Both the position numbers and the translations under genes were made by a program. 58,030 bases of DNA, taken from an uncultured Chlamydiae bacterium (GTDB lineage: Bacteria; Chlamydiota; Chlamydiia; Chlamydiales; Rhabdochlamydiaceae). The notes under the pieces were generated by a model that was not told the DNA's origin, ran no database searches, and saw nothing but the letters and a program-made list of their open reading frames with translations. Where the stretch lies: contig CAMFIG010000008.1 of assembly GCA_945952445.1 (NCBI GenBank), positions 1-58,030 on the forward strand, given 5' to 3'. Numbering within the stretch: position 1 is the first letter of the stretch; the number at the start of each line of letters is the position of its first letter. Positions 9,494 to 18,757 of this stretch are shown here, in pieces.

Positions 9494-11088
9494 GAGGAAA
9501 GATGGCGAAAGTAAGCTTGTCCTATAGCAAATCCCTTCCCTTCTTTTTTCGTTCTTTTTTGTGCAAACAAGTCGATGAATTGGGAAGCTAATACTTTCCC
9601 GAGCTGAACTCCTTCTTGGTCAAAGGAGTTAATATTCCAAATAAACCCCTGGAAAGCTACGCTGTTTTCATAATATGAAAGCAGCAATCCTAAAGTATAA
9701 GGATCTAATTTTGCACCAAGGAGAATCCGATTTGGGCGATTTCCGGGAAAATATTTATTAGGATTTTCATTTCTCTGTCCCGTTGCAAGAGCAATCGATT
9801 GAGCAAAAAGATTAGCTAATAATTTTTCCTGGCACGAAGTGCCTTGGAACAAGATATCTTGTTTGTATTGGTTTTCAAAAAAACCAAGAAATTCGACTGG
9901 GACTACAGAAGTCCCTTGATGGATAAGCTGAAAAAAAGAATGCTGTCCATTGGTTCCCGGCTCTCCCCAAATCACAGGACCTGTATCGAATTCTACGGGA
10001 TTTCCTCTTTTATCGATCCTTTTTCCATTCGATTCCATATTGAGTTGCTGCAAATGAGCTGGAAAACGAAACAAAGCTTGAGAATAAGGAATCACTGCCA
10101 TCGTTGGATATCCAAGAAAATTCCGGTTCCATATTCCTAGTAAAGCTGAAAGTAAGGGTAGGTTAAACCTGCAGTCCTCTTTCAAAGAGAGCTTATCCAT
10201 GGCATTGGCTCCGCGCAAGAAATCCAAAAAACGATCCATACCTAAAGAAAAAGCCAAAATCACCCCTCCCACCATGGAAGTCACAGAATATCGTCCACCA
10301 ATGTAATCCCAAATATAAAAGGAGGCTAGATAGCGAGAAGGATCATCCATGGGACTTCCCTTTCCCGTCACAGCAATCATGTGATTTTTAGGATCAAGCC
10401 CTGCCTTAATGAGGTGATCGCGAACAAATTCCTCGTTGGTCTTAGTCTCTAAAGTCGATCCCGATTTGGAGACAACAACAAATAGAGTTTTTTTAAGATC
10501 CAACCCACTTAAAACAAGAGCTCCATCATCCGGATCTACATTGGAAAAAAAATGAGCTCTGCGGTTTGGTTTCTCATAGACTTTGAGCGCATGATAAATA
10601 GCTCTTGGACCTAAGTCAGATCCACCAATACCTATTTGCACCATATCCGTATAGGTGTCTTTCCCTTCTAGGTCTTTGAGAAACTGCGTTAACTTTTCCA
10701 GTTCGTGATAGGCTAGCTTGCTAGCATCTCTTGCTTTCGCTGCCGGATTGGTATTTTCAAAAAAATCTCTCATAGCAGTATGCAAAACAGATCTTTGCTC
10801 GCTTTCGAAACCTTCGATGCTATTGATCACATCGCCAGCTTGCATCCGGTGCATTTTTTGGATAGCTTGGGCTTCTTCACCAAGATCGTAAAGAGCTTGG
10901 AGTTCTACTTCCGACACTCTCTCAGTGGCATAAAACATCTTCAAGCCGAGAGCTTCGCTCATGTAGTTATCCACTCTTTTAGAATTGAGGACACTCTCCT
11001 CTCTTAGATCGATCGGGTTTTCTGCAAGTTCATTGAGACGAATCACAGATTTGTAGTGGTTAAAGGAAGTCATTGAAATTACCTTCAA
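9475..11088 (-). CDS. pgi: glucose-6-phosphate isomerase
   Basis: 537 aa. It interconverts glucose 6-phosphate and fructose 6-phosphate in the cytosol and so links imported hexose phosphate, glycolysis and glycogen made by enzymes encoded further along. Two SIS domains are evident: QIGIGGSDLGPRAIYHAL with the substrate phosphate loop, VVSKSGSTLETKTNEEF, the signature GGRYSVTSMVG, the Glu-containing region ESNGKRID, and the catalytic His near GTNGQHSFFQLIHQG. It ends convergently with recF. Intact, standard length. Confidence 0.97.
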   Translation of the reverse strand: MKVISMTSFNHYKSVIRLNELAENPIDLREESVLNSKRVDNYMSEALGLKMFYATERVSEVELQALYDLGEEAQAIQKMHRMQAGDVINSIEGFESEQRSVLHTAMRDFFENTNPAAKARDASKLAYHELEKLTQFLKDLEGKDTYTDMVQIGIGGSDLGPRAIYHALKVYEKPNRRAHFFSNVDPDDGALVLSGLDLKKTLFVVVSKSGSTLETKTNEEFVRDHLIKAGLDPKNHMIAVTGKGSPMDDPSRYLASFYIWDYIGGRYSVTSMVGGVILAFSLGMDRFLDFLRGANAMDKLSLKEDCRFNLPLLSALLGIWNRNFLGYPTMAVIPYSQALFRFPAHLQQLNMESNGKRIDKRGNPVEFDTGPVIWGEPGTNGQHSFFQLIHQGTSVVPVEFLGFFENQYKQDILFQGTSCQEKLLANLFAQSIALATGQRNENPNKYFPGNRPNRILLGAKLDPYTLGLLLSYYENSVAFQGFIWNINSFDQEGVQLGKVLASQFIDLFAQKRTKKEGKGFAIGQAYFRHLSSYSTEP

Positions 11089-11164
11089 GATTGATTTATC
11101 TTTAAGATGTCAGATTTTAGATTTGTTGGCAAAGATCCGTTTTTTTACGATCGAAAGATTTTCG

Positions 11165-11194
11165 TTGCCTAAAAAGTCGCTTATTCTGTATAAA
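11165..11194 (+). promoter_or_regulatory. promoter for tRNA-Pro
   Basis: TTGCCT (11165-11170), 18-base spacer, TATAAA (11189-11194), with the tRNA starting 15 bases further on. The -10 box is a five-of-six match. It lies in the spacer between the divergent pgi gene and the tRNA. Confidence 0.55.
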
Positions 11195-11208
11195 CTAGGT
11201 CTTTAAAT

Positions 11209-11283
11209 CGGAGCATAGCGCAGTTTGGCTAGCGCAACTGCTTTGGGAGCAGTGGGTCGGGGGTTCGAATCCCTCTGCTCCGA
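11209..11283 (+). tRNA. tRNA-Pro (UGG)
   Basis: Cloverleaf with acceptor CGGAGCA/TGCTCCG, D-arm GCGCAGTTTGGCTAGCGC, anticodon stem ACTGC/GCAGT enclosing TTTGGGA (anticodon TGG), and T-arm GGGGG-TTCGAAT-CCCTC with a final mismatch-tolerant pair. The discriminator base is A and CCA is not encoded. It sits between pgi and the convergent 336-aa gene. Confidence 0.96.
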
Positions 11284-11291
11284 TTTACTTT

Positions 11292-12302
11292 CTACGCTAG
11301 CAAATTCATATAGTCTTCCCAAGAAATTTCGTTCTCCAGATTTAAGAGAGGGCCTACGGAAATAACCCTTCCTCCCGCAGCTTGAAATCCGTGGATTTTT
11401 CTCTTTCCTTGATCGCTTAATAGATCAGTCCATACGATCAAATCATCAATTCCATCCCAGCATTCATTCAACTTAGACTCTGGAATCACTCGATACAATA
11501 ATTTGGAGCGACAAAGAGCATGAAATACATCATCGCATCCATTTAAGCGAGATAGGATTCTCTCTTCCCTAGGAAGGCAAATTCCAATCCGAACTTCTTC
11601 CTGCCCGGAATCTGGGTTCGCAATCCACCCTCCTTCCTTCCAAGTCAGATGACCCAGGAAAACTTTGGACTGTTTTATGCCCAATAACAGATGCTGAAAT
11701 CGCTCTTTAGATAGAAGAAGAGAAAGAAAAGAGGGCCTATCCTCTAACTGCAAAGCATCGATGAGGGCAAAAGGAAGCACAGATTCTGGGAGAAACGAGC
11801 AGAGTCTTTGCAGATAATCTGAAAATATATCTGCTGCAAATAAACGGCGACAATCTTCTTCATCGATATTTGCGGGGTATTCTAACTTTTTTTCTTCGAA
11901 ATATTCTTGATGCTGCTGTGTCCAGACAAAATACCTACCAAAATCCACATCCCCTTCAAAGATGCAAACTCCTAAAGTTCGATCTTGAAAAGAGCTCAAC
12001 ACTCTTTTAGAAAACTCCTCGATGGCAATGCCTAAAGAGTAAAACAGGCTGGTATCATGAATGAATACAGGAGTTTTTTCGAATCCGAAATCGAGCGCCC
12101 AAAAGATCCATTTTCCTTCTAGGTAAGCAGAAGCAGCAATCTCTACCTCTTGATCCCATAAGAGATCTGCTTGCGAATGAACGGGAAGAGAAATCCACAC
12201 AACGTTAGAATTACCTTGGTCTGGCTTGCGGATTTCAGAAAAAAATTTCTTTCCATTCACATACAAATAGTGGTTATCAAATGAAAGTTCTGCTGTCTGC
12301 AT
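11292..12302 (-). CDS. hypothetical protein, conserved-looking, C-terminal GATase-like fold
   Basis: 336 aa, soluble, many Trp and Phe. I do not recognise the family. The last part, WDGIDDLIVWTDLLSD then KIHGFQAAGGRVISVG, resembles the Rossmann-like trimerisation/glutamine-amidotransferase-like domain found after some glycoside hydrolase barrels. The earlier segments WIFWALDFGFEKTPVFI and LGVCIFEGDVDFGRYFVW could be barrel strands, but this is only a pattern impression. Its start overlaps the end of trmB by 26 bases, so the two are translationally coupled and transcribed together. Confidence 0.65.
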   Translation of the reverse strand: MQTAELSFDNHYLYVNGKKFFSEIRKPDQGNSNVVWISLPVHSQADLLWDQEVEIAASAYLEGKWIFWALDFGFEKTPVFIHDTSLFYSLGIAIEEFSKRVLSSFQDRTLGVCIFEGDVDFGRYFVWTQQHQEYFEEKKLEYPANIDEEDCRRLFAADIFSDYLQRLCSFLPESVLPFALIDALQLEDRPSFLSLLLSKERFQHLLLGIKQSKVFLGHLTWKEGGWIANPDSGQEEVRIGICLPREERILSRLNGCDDVFHALCRSKLLYRVIPESKLNECWDGIDDLIVWTDLLSDQGKRKIHGFQAAGGRVISVGPLLNLENEISWEDYMNLLA

Positions 12303-12990
12303 ATAATAATGGCTCTTGTTTTAGGTTTTCAAATTGCATATAGAGGATCTGCCGGCCTTGCTCCTTCCACAAAACTTCGAAATAAGAACTGCCGTAATTG
12401 TCATAATCCGTGATATAGAAAGGGTCTGCATAAAGAGAACCCCACGCCTTGTCTTTTGTCATCTCTTGGATAACCTGACTGCTATAAGAAGCGTCATCGG
12501 TTACGATCATAGCCCTTCCTTGCTTTTTCACAACCCTAGATAGCTCATGGATAAAAGACCCTTGAATAAGTCGGTTTTTAGCATGTCTTTCTTTAGGCCA
12601 AGGATCGGGGAAATTTACATAGACTTCTTCTACGCTATCTTCTTGTAGATAATAACGGGTAAAGACATTCGCCTCCCCACATACAATACAAACGTTGGGA
12701 AGATGCTCATTTTGTGTTTTTGACCAAATTCTACGAACTCTATCAAACCGTTTTTCTACGGCAATCCACAGCCTCTCTGGAGATCTTTTTGCTCTCTCTA
12801 CAATCCAAGCTCCATTGCCGGAACAGTATTCAATTGTTTTTTGAGAAAATGAAGACAAAAAAGAGTTCCATTCTTCCTGCTGCCATTGATTGTGAGCATC
12901 ATAATGGGCTGGTACAAAGAGAACTCCATTTTGCATTAGAGGCTCTCTCTTTTCCCATGAAAAAGGATAGGGTAAGTTTTTAGGTCTCAT
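12277..12990 (-). CDS. trmB: tRNA (guanine-N7-)-methyltransferase
   Basis: 237 aa. It methylates N7 of G46 in the variable loop of tRNAs using SAM. The SAM-binding loop is YCSGNGAWIVERAK, followed by WIAVEKRFDRVRRIW, the GEANVF strand, and the TrmB signature YVNFPDPWPKERHAKNRL. The order and spacing are those of the family. It overlaps the downstream 336-aa gene by 26 bases. No good Shine-Dalgarno precedes the ATG at 12990; a later start at MQNGVLF is possible. Confidence 0.93.
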   Translation of the reverse strand: MRPKNLPYPFSWEKREPLMQNGVLFVPAHYDAHNQWQQEEWNSFLSSFSQKTIEYCSGNGAWIVERAKRSPERLWIAVEKRFDRVRRIWSKTQNEHLPNVCIVCGEANVFTRYYLQEDSVEEVYVNFPDPWPKERHAKNRLIQGSFIHELSRVVKKQGRAMIVTDDASYSSQVIQEMTKDKAWGSLYADPFYITDYDNYGSSYFEVLWKEQGRQILYMQFENLKQEPLLYADSRTFI

Positions 12991-13177
12991 GAGAGGAAAT
13001 TTTAGCTGTTTATCCGTTTCTCTGCCAGCCTATTTCAAGGCGCATCGGATAATAAGTCTTGATCCATTCCTAGCTCCTTGCTAATCTAAAAATTAAATTT
13101 TTTGGAGAGCTTTACCCTAGGATTACCTAAACTGGCTCTGGCTTAATGTGTAAAAAATTATTCAGGAGTTGCTTTCG

Positions 13178-14233
13178 ATGAAAAAAATATTTATTTCTGC
13201 AGCCATTCTCTCTTTATCTTCTATGGTGTATTCCGAAGAATCAACCCTTCCTTCCTCCGAAGAGATCACTCCGGCGCAAGAAGAGCTATCCGTTTTGGAA
13301 GCAGATCCTCTAGAATTGGAAAAAGAGCTACTGACAATCGAGCAAGAGCTTTTAACAGAAGAAGAGATAGTGCCGATAGAAATGAACGCACAGCCTCTTG
13401 TAGAATCTCCTTCTATAGAGACTATCTCTCAAGATTCTCTTGTCACACCCATAATAGAAGCCGCTTCTTTAGAAGAATCGACCCCGCTACCAGAAACGAC
13501 CGTTTCTGCGGAAGAAAACTGGCTCCCTTTAGAAAATGACACTTCTCAGCAAGAACCTGTAGCGACCCTCTTATATGAGCAAACAGAAGCTCCTGTTATA
13601 GAAGAGTCACCTGCTACAATCCAAATCAGCATGAAGCAGGTGTTTGCAGGATCTCCTTGGATTTACTCCGCTCTTTTTTCTCTTTCGTTTGCGTCTTTAG
13701 CTATTTGGATGTATTCGATGCTTCGATTGCAATCAAAAGGTTCTGTAAACGACCCTCTCTACCGCAATTTACGCAACAAGCTCATTAGCAGCCAATATGA
13801 AGAAGCACAAATGCTTTGTTCGCAAGACAGCTCTTTTTTTGGTCGGATTGTTTCCGCAGGTCTTTCTTTTAGACAACATGGCCTTCCTACCATGCTCGAA
13901 AGCATGAAAGCAGAGGGAAAAAGAGCCACAATCTCTTCTTGGCAAAGGCTAGGACTGCTACAAGACATAGCCATCATCGCTCCTATGCTAGGGCTTTTGG
14001 GAACTGTATTGGGGATGTTTTATGCTTTCTATGACCTCAACCGATCTGCAGAGAGCATGACCCATTTATTTGATGGTCTTGGCATATCCGTAGGCACGAC
14101 AGTTGCAGGAATCCTCGTTGCAATTCTTGCCTTAAGTTTGCACTCTTTAGCGAAATTTAGGCTAGTAAAGTCTTTAGCTAAAATTGAAAATGAAGCGGTA
14201 TCTTTAGCGCATCTTATGGACGAACGAAAATAA
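13178..14233 (+). CDS. exbB: ExbB/TolQ-type proton channel subunit with acidic N-terminal extension
   Basis: 351 aa from the ATG at 13178, chosen because AGGAG lies 9 bases upstream; an in-frame TTG at 13169 has no such signal. Residues 1-18 form a signal-like segment, residues about 20-145 are very rich in Glu, Pro, Ser and Thr, and the MotA/TolQ/ExbB domain occupies about 155-345 with membrane segments at WIYSALFSLSFASLAIWMY, LQDIAIIAPMLGLLGTVLG and VGTTVAGILVAILALSL. Usual ExbB/TolQ are about 230 aa, so the acidic part is extra and would lie in the periplasm. exbD follows 13 bases later. Together they form a proton-driven motor for an outer-membrane system; no TonB or TolB gene is nearby. 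Confidence 0.88.
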   Translation: MKKIFISAAILSLSSMVYSEESTLPSSEEITPAQEELSVLEADPLELEKELLTIEQELLTEEEIVPIEMNAQPLVESPSIETISQDSLVTPIIEAASLEESTPLPETTVSAEENWLPLENDTSQQEPVATLLYEQTEAPVIEESPATIQISMKQVFAGSPWIYSALFSLSFASLAIWMYSMLRLQSKGSVNDPLYRNLRNKLISSQYEEAQMLCSQDSSFFGRIVSAGLSFRQHGLPTMLESMKAEGKRATISSWQRLGLLQDIAIIAPMLGLLGTVLGMFYAFYDLNRSAESMTHLFDGLGISVGTTVAGILVAILALSLHSLAKFRLVKSLAKIENEAVSLAHLMDERK

Positions 14234-14246
14234 CCTGGGGTAGATT

Positions 14247-14699
14247 ATGGATCTGATTCCTGACGAAGAAATTCGCAAAAGCAATATGATGAACCTAACC
14301 CCAATGGTCGACTTTTTGTTTCTTGTGGTTGCCGTCTTTGCAATCTTAGCAGTCACTCGGTCGACTTTATTCGATTCGGAGGTTCACCTAGCCAAAGTCC
14401 AAACGGAGCCAAATGTCTCTTCTACATCCCAAGCTATCCATGTAGTCAACCTCAGTGTCACAGAGCAAGGACAATACCGTTGGATCACAGAATTTAACGA
14501 ATACGCGATGCACGATGTGCAGGCGATTTTGCAGGAGCTCAGCAAACAACAAAAGCTAGGTCTTTTGCCTACCGAAAAGGAAAAAACAAAAATCCTTCTC
14601 CATGTAGATAAAAAAGCAGAATGGGACCCTGTTATACAACTGATTTATGCTCTTAAGAAAACCGGATTTGCCATCCATCCGGTCTATGAAAGCGCTTAA
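14247..14699 (+). CDS. exbD: ExbD/TolR-type proton channel subunit
   Basis: 150 aa, family length. A short cytosolic N-terminus is followed by one membrane helix, NLTPMVDFLFLVVAVFAIL, with the essential Asp at residue 22, then a periplasmic domain of about 110 residues. It partners the ExbB homologue just upstream. The last codons overlap the 3' end of the convergent 541-aa gene by 4 bases. Confidence 0.9.
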   Translation: MDLIPDEEIRKSNMMNLTPMVDFLFLVVAVFAILAVTRSTLFDSEVHLAKVQTEPNVSSTSQAIHVVNLSVTEQGQYRWITEFNEYAMHDVQAILQELSKQQKLGLLPTEKEKTKILLHVDKKAEWDPVIQLIYALKKTGFAIHPVYESA

Positions 14700-16321
14700 G
14701 GCATTAAAAAAGGCTTAGGCACTGCATATTTGAGATCTTGAGCAACGCTGTCTAGCATCTGCATCTGCTCTGGTTTAGGTAAAAACGGGTAGACCTTCCC
14801 CTTTTTTACCTTTTCCTGTTCCTCTTCGATCATCTTCTTTCGAGCTTCCATCAGCTTGTCCTGCCATTCGCTCATCACTTTCGGATGATCAAAAGATCCT
14901 TGTGCAGGATTGAAAACATGCAAAACAGTAGGAACGGCTCGGTCATTTGGGTTGTTTTTATCTCGAAACACTCCATTTTCGCGGTTATATCCGCCTCCTA
15001 GTAAATATATAAACAGGTTCCGCACAACACTGGTGACGGTGTAAATCATCGTCCATACCCATTTTACTTTGGATACCCTTTTTCTTAACAAAGCAATAGG
15101 TCCGGAAAGTCCTAAATAAGCTTCAGAAAAAGAAGCTTGCGACTCTGCACGGATTCCTATTTCTGCTAGAAGATTTCTAACCCAAGATGTGCAGTTGCTA
15201 TTGATTAAGTTAAACATTTTTCTCGAAGGATCGGCTTGGAATTTTTCGATGGATTGCTTAAGGTGGATAAATTGCTCTTTAGTAATCTTAAAAGCCACCT
15301 TTTTAGTGTCTTTTTCTTCTCCCAGGTACTCATGTTTATCCGCAACATGGAGCATCCCCTTTACTGTTTGGCAAAGATTCCAATATTCAGTCTCCTCTCC
15401 TTCTTGCCAAAAAAATCCAACGTTGTATTTGTATTGAGGGTCCTTGAGTTCGATCCAAGCATGCTTTCCCGATTTACTTACTACCGTTTTTACAACCAGT
15501 TTATAATCATCAGATCCATGAAAATGATTTCTTTTGGCAAAAACGGGAAGTTCACTCCAGCGAGTCGGATCAAACTTGGATATTCCTTGACCTTGCCTAT
15601 AAAACCCCCGGCATTCTCCTTCTTTTGCATAGAGCTTCCCCTCTTTTCCAATCCATCTCTCTCGGATTTTATCTACCGTCTGGAAAGAACCTTCAGAGCG
15701 AAGCATGGGCTGCTTGGTTACCGCATGCACATAAATGTGCTCATTATGTCTTGCTACCTGCTTATGCAAGTAGTTTTCCATAATAAAATCCACCTCTTCA
15801 GGATGTTGAAAAAATGCCTCTTGGGCTAAGCCCTCGACGACAAACTCTTCTTTTTTGCCTTTTCTGGCTCGGTGTGTCGGCTCTGCAAGCCATTTTTGCA
15901 ACAGATCTTGAGAAACACGGGTTTTATATAGCTTTGAGACTTCTCGACTCTGTAAACAACCTTCTTTTATTTTTGCAGCAGCTAAATAGCGATCAAACTT
16001 TGCTATTTTTAGTAGAAGAGATCTCCCTTTGCACCCCGCTAGCCCTTTATCCAATTCTTTTTGATGTTGGCGCACCAGATTATCCAGGTACAAGTCTCCT
16101 AAATGCAGTATTTCCCAACGCCTTGATTGCGTAGCAGAATCTGGATGCTTTTTCATCTCTTCCAAACTAGAAAGAAAAAGATCTAACGTCTTATGAGACT
16201 GTTTTTTGTAATCTTTCCGAGCTATCGTAAAAGTCCCTTCTTTGGTGATCTCTAGAGCAGAACTTCCTCTTTGTAATCCATCGAGTACAGAAGGTGAAAT
16301 GGTTTTTGGGAAATGCATCAT
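14696..16321 (-). CDS. unknown protein with His...Asn-Cys-Thr motif (paralogue A)
   Basis: 541 aa, function unknown. It is paralogous to the protein at 18754-20181: shared features are a central KHAWIELKD (His287), then ITKEQFIHLKQSIEKF, NSNCTSWVRNLLAEIGI (Cys377), a hydrophobic stretch VWTMIYTVTSVVRNLFIYLL around residue 430, and FDHPKVMSEWQDKLMEA near the end. A His preceding a Cys in an NCT context is reminiscent of circularly permuted NlpC/P60-like (papain-fold) hydrolases or DUF4105-like proteins; that assignment is inference. It ends the three-gene unit with the glycosyltransferase, which stops 12 bases upstream of its ATG. No signal peptide. Confidence 0.75.
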   Translation of the reverse strand: MMHFPKTISPSVLDGLQRGSSALEITKEGTFTIARKDYKKQSHKTLDLFLSSLEEMKKHPDSATQSRRWEILHLGDLYLDNLVRQHQKELDKGLAGCKGRSLLLKIAKFDRYLAAAKIKEGCLQSREVSKLYKTRVSQDLLQKWLAEPTHRARKGKKEEFVVEGLAQEAFFQHPEEVDFIMENYLHKQVARHNEHIYVHAVTKQPMLRSEGSFQTVDKIRERWIGKEGKLYAKEGECRGFYRQGQGISKFDPTRWSELPVFAKRNHFHGSDDYKLVVKTVVSKSGKHAWIELKDPQYKYNVGFFWQEGEETEYWNLCQTVKGMLHVADKHEYLGEEKDTKKVAFKITKEQFIHLKQSIEKFQADPSRKMFNLINSNCTSWVRNLLAEIGIRAESQASFSEAYLGLSGPIALLRKRVSKVKWVWTMIYTVTSVVRNLFIYLLGGGYNRENGVFRDKNNPNDRAVPTVLHVFNPAQGSFDHPKVMSEWQDKLMEARKKMIEEEQEKVKKGKVYPFLPKPEQMQMLDSVAQDLKYAVPKPFLMP

Positions 16322-16333
16322 ATATTTTTCCTC

Positions 16334-18757
16334 TTACAATAGTAATTTCTGAGCATCTAAAACTTCACACGTCCTCACCTGCAAAGGGCCATCTGAAAGC
16401 ACCTGGTGTTTCATTGTTTCTATCACTCTAGGAAGTTCCTCTGTGAACTTAGGTGATGGATGCATCCTAACTGGCTCGCAATACCCTAAAACCTTTTCGA
16501 ATGCAGAGTAGAATTCTTTTTGATTTCGGACTTTTTCCGCTAAGCCAAGTCGAGAAGCATAGTCTTGATTAAACTCTTCCCAAGACAACTTATTAGGGAT
16601 ACGAAAAAAATATAAGATTTTGTTAAGCAGTGTCAAGAAGAAGTGCGCAGGCCCACCCTTACTAGCTTTATGCGGAATCTCATCGACAAGTATCCTTGTA
16701 CCATGTTTTAGGAGCTCAAAAAGGGTCATCCCCCCGGCTTTACCTATCACACAACCCCCCAAACTCGCCATCGAGATCAATTCTTCCATTTGCTCTGGAG
16801 GAACAAATGTATAAGGATCCATTTTAAATGTAGCTTTAGGCGCCACTTTTGTCATTAAATACTCTTGCTGGGCCGTCTTATTCTTGCCGCAAAGAACAAT
16901 CAAATGGAAAGGAACCTCTTCCGGCTTCATCTTAGCATACTTCTTGACGAGCATTTCAGGATAAGAGGAAAGACTTCCATTCCCTCCGTTTGTCACGATC
17001 ACTACTTTCTTATGCTCAGGGATCCCCCACTTTCGCTTCAGGACAAGGATCTCCTCTTTTGTCCGATCTTGGTCATCCGCAGCTTTCACAGGAGGCCCTG
17101 TCAAAACCAACTGGCTTTCCCTAACAGTTTTTCCTGCAACTTTATTTTTTATCTCCTCATCTCCGAAAGGAAGAGTCATTTTAAAATGGGGATAACTAGG
17201 AGGTTCTTTTCGCGTCTCTACCGTCACATCAATGTCTGTGCTTACGTGAAGCAAAGGTAAGCCTAAAATCTCAGCTGCCTTGATAAATTCTTCATTATGG
17301 CGGGAGTAACTACTAATCAAAAAGGATGGACGGATACGTAAAAAATGCTGCACCACCTTTTTCACAGTTGATTCTTCTGGAGGTTTTGGAGACGCTATTT
17401 TTTTAAGAAAGTTCAAAATCCGAAAAGCGCCGTGATATGCAAGTCCATTCGTCAGCCATCCCACATTTTTCTTAGATCCCAACAACTTGCTAACAGGGTC
17501 TTCATCTGCAAGAATCTCAGTTGGGACATTTACAGAAATAGGATGATACCCTGCCTTTTCGCAGATCTTTGTAATATTCTGAGAAGCAGAACGATGTCCA
17601 TTCCCCCAGTCGCATCCTAAAACAGCGACCGATTCACCTTGATTCACCATACTTTCACTAGACTCTACCTGGCAGAAGATCTTATTCGCATCGTACAATG
17701 GCCATACAGCTTTAGGATGTCCTGATGCATGGCAGTCACAGAAAAGATGCTTATGAGAAGCAAAAAGACGGTTGATTTTCATCCACTCTGAACGCAGCTC
17801 CCCATACGTATATGAAAAAGCTGTTTTTGAAATACACGGCATATTTTTAAAATCAGCCGTAATGTAGAGCATATTTTGATAGGCTACCTTACATTTTTCG
17901 AGAATCGCTTCCAGCTCTCTCGACGGCAAGCTACTTAAGGAAGCTTGCTGCAAAGCCCCTGTCAAGCAACGAACCTGAGCCAGATAACCCCCATAGAACT
18001 CTTGGGCTTGAAAGGCTTGAAACAAAGATAAAAAAAAGTCTTTAGAAGACATCTGCAAGCAGGTCTCCTTAAGATCTTCAAAGCAATACTTTCTGATAGG
18101 ATGTGTTTGTTTATTCTTTAGGTAATCTAAAAAATCAGGAAAATGGGCTTTAAATTTTTTTGGGTCATTGGATTCAAGAGCCTCTATTAAAGAAGAAACA
18201 TATTGCTCTTTTTCTTGTTGTTTTAGCCCGTGAGACAAAGTGAGTATTTTTGATTTCAGTAGCTCTCGGCAACGTACCTGTTCCCTATGAGAAATGACAT
18301 TTGCAAGCTCAGCTCGCGTATAGACAATCAACTCTTCCTGATCGATTTCACTCTTTGGATTCGGTAAAATCATGCATCCATATAAAATCTGGATGACATA
18401 GCCAAAATCATCTTTCTGAATCTTGTCGAAAAGGTGGTTTTTCATCCTAAGGGAAATCATCCCCCTCTCCCCTAGATGCTCAATCGTTTTAGTTAGAAGC
18501 GATGCTGCAAATGACCTGTCCTGCAAATTGTTCTTTAAGAATGCTGCAACTTTGGGAGGAACATATCCTTCACATTCCAGTGCATTTAAAAGCCGCAGAA
18601 GAGGGGTTTGTCGGGAATCCATTACAGGAATCTCCGAAAGCACAGCTTCGGCTCTTCTTTGCAGATCTGCCGGATCTCTTCTCGACAAATACGCGGGATC
18701 CAAGTTCATCCCATCTAGAACTTGATGCACTCTAGAAGAGATTGAAGAAGTTGTCAT
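16334..18757 (-). CDS. MGDG-synthase/MurG-like (GT28-type) glycosyltransferase, large
   Basis: 807 aa from the ATG at 18757; this start forms an ATGA overlap with the stop of the upstream gene, whereas the longest frame would run 78 bases further into it. Residues 1-375 are helical and unfamiliar. The GT-B part begins with GCDWGNGHRSASQNI (381-395), the MGDG-synthase-type acceptor loop, continues with STDIDVT and VIVTNGGNGSLSSYPEM, and ends with GKAGGMTLFELLKHG (672-686), the nucleotide-sugar site. It may glycosylate diacylglycerol or another lipid at a membrane; donor and acceptor cannot be told. Most family members are about 400 aa, so the N-terminal half is an extra domain. It is sandwiched between two paralogous NCT-motif genes. 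Confidence 0.82.
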   Translation of the reverse strand: MTTSSISSRVHQVLDGMNLDPAYLSRRDPADLQRRAEAVLSEIPVMDSRQTPLLRLLNALECEGYVPPKVAAFLKNNLQDRSFAASLLTKTIEHLGERGMISLRMKNHLFDKIQKDDFGYVIQILYGCMILPNPKSEIDQEELIVYTRAELANVISHREQVRCRELLKSKILTLSHGLKQQEKEQYVSSLIEALESNDPKKFKAHFPDFLDYLKNKQTHPIRKYCFEDLKETCLQMSSKDFFLSLFQAFQAQEFYGGYLAQVRCLTGALQQASLSSLPSRELEAILEKCKVAYQNMLYITADFKNMPCISKTAFSYTYGELRSEWMKINRLFASHKHLFCDCHASGHPKAVWPLYDANKIFCQVESSESMVNQGESVAVLGCDWGNGHRSASQNITKICEKAGYHPISVNVPTEILADEDPVSKLLGSKKNVGWLTNGLAYHGAFRILNFLKKIASPKPPEESTVKKVVQHFLRIRPSFLISSYSRHNEEFIKAAEILGLPLLHVSTDIDVTVETRKEPPSYPHFKMTLPFGDEEIKNKVAGKTVRESQLVLTGPPVKAADDQDRTKEEILVLKRKWGIPEHKKVVIVTNGGNGSLSSYPEMLVKKYAKMKPEEVPFHLIVLCGKNKTAQQEYLMTKVAPKATFKMDPYTFVPPEQMEELISMASLGGCVIGKAGGMTLFELLKHGTRILVDEIPHKASKGGPAHFFLTLLNKILYFFRIPNKLSWEEFNQDYASRLGLAEKVRNQKEFYSAFEKVLGYCEPVRMHPSPKFTEELPRVIETMKHQVLSDGPLQVRTCEVLDAQKLLL

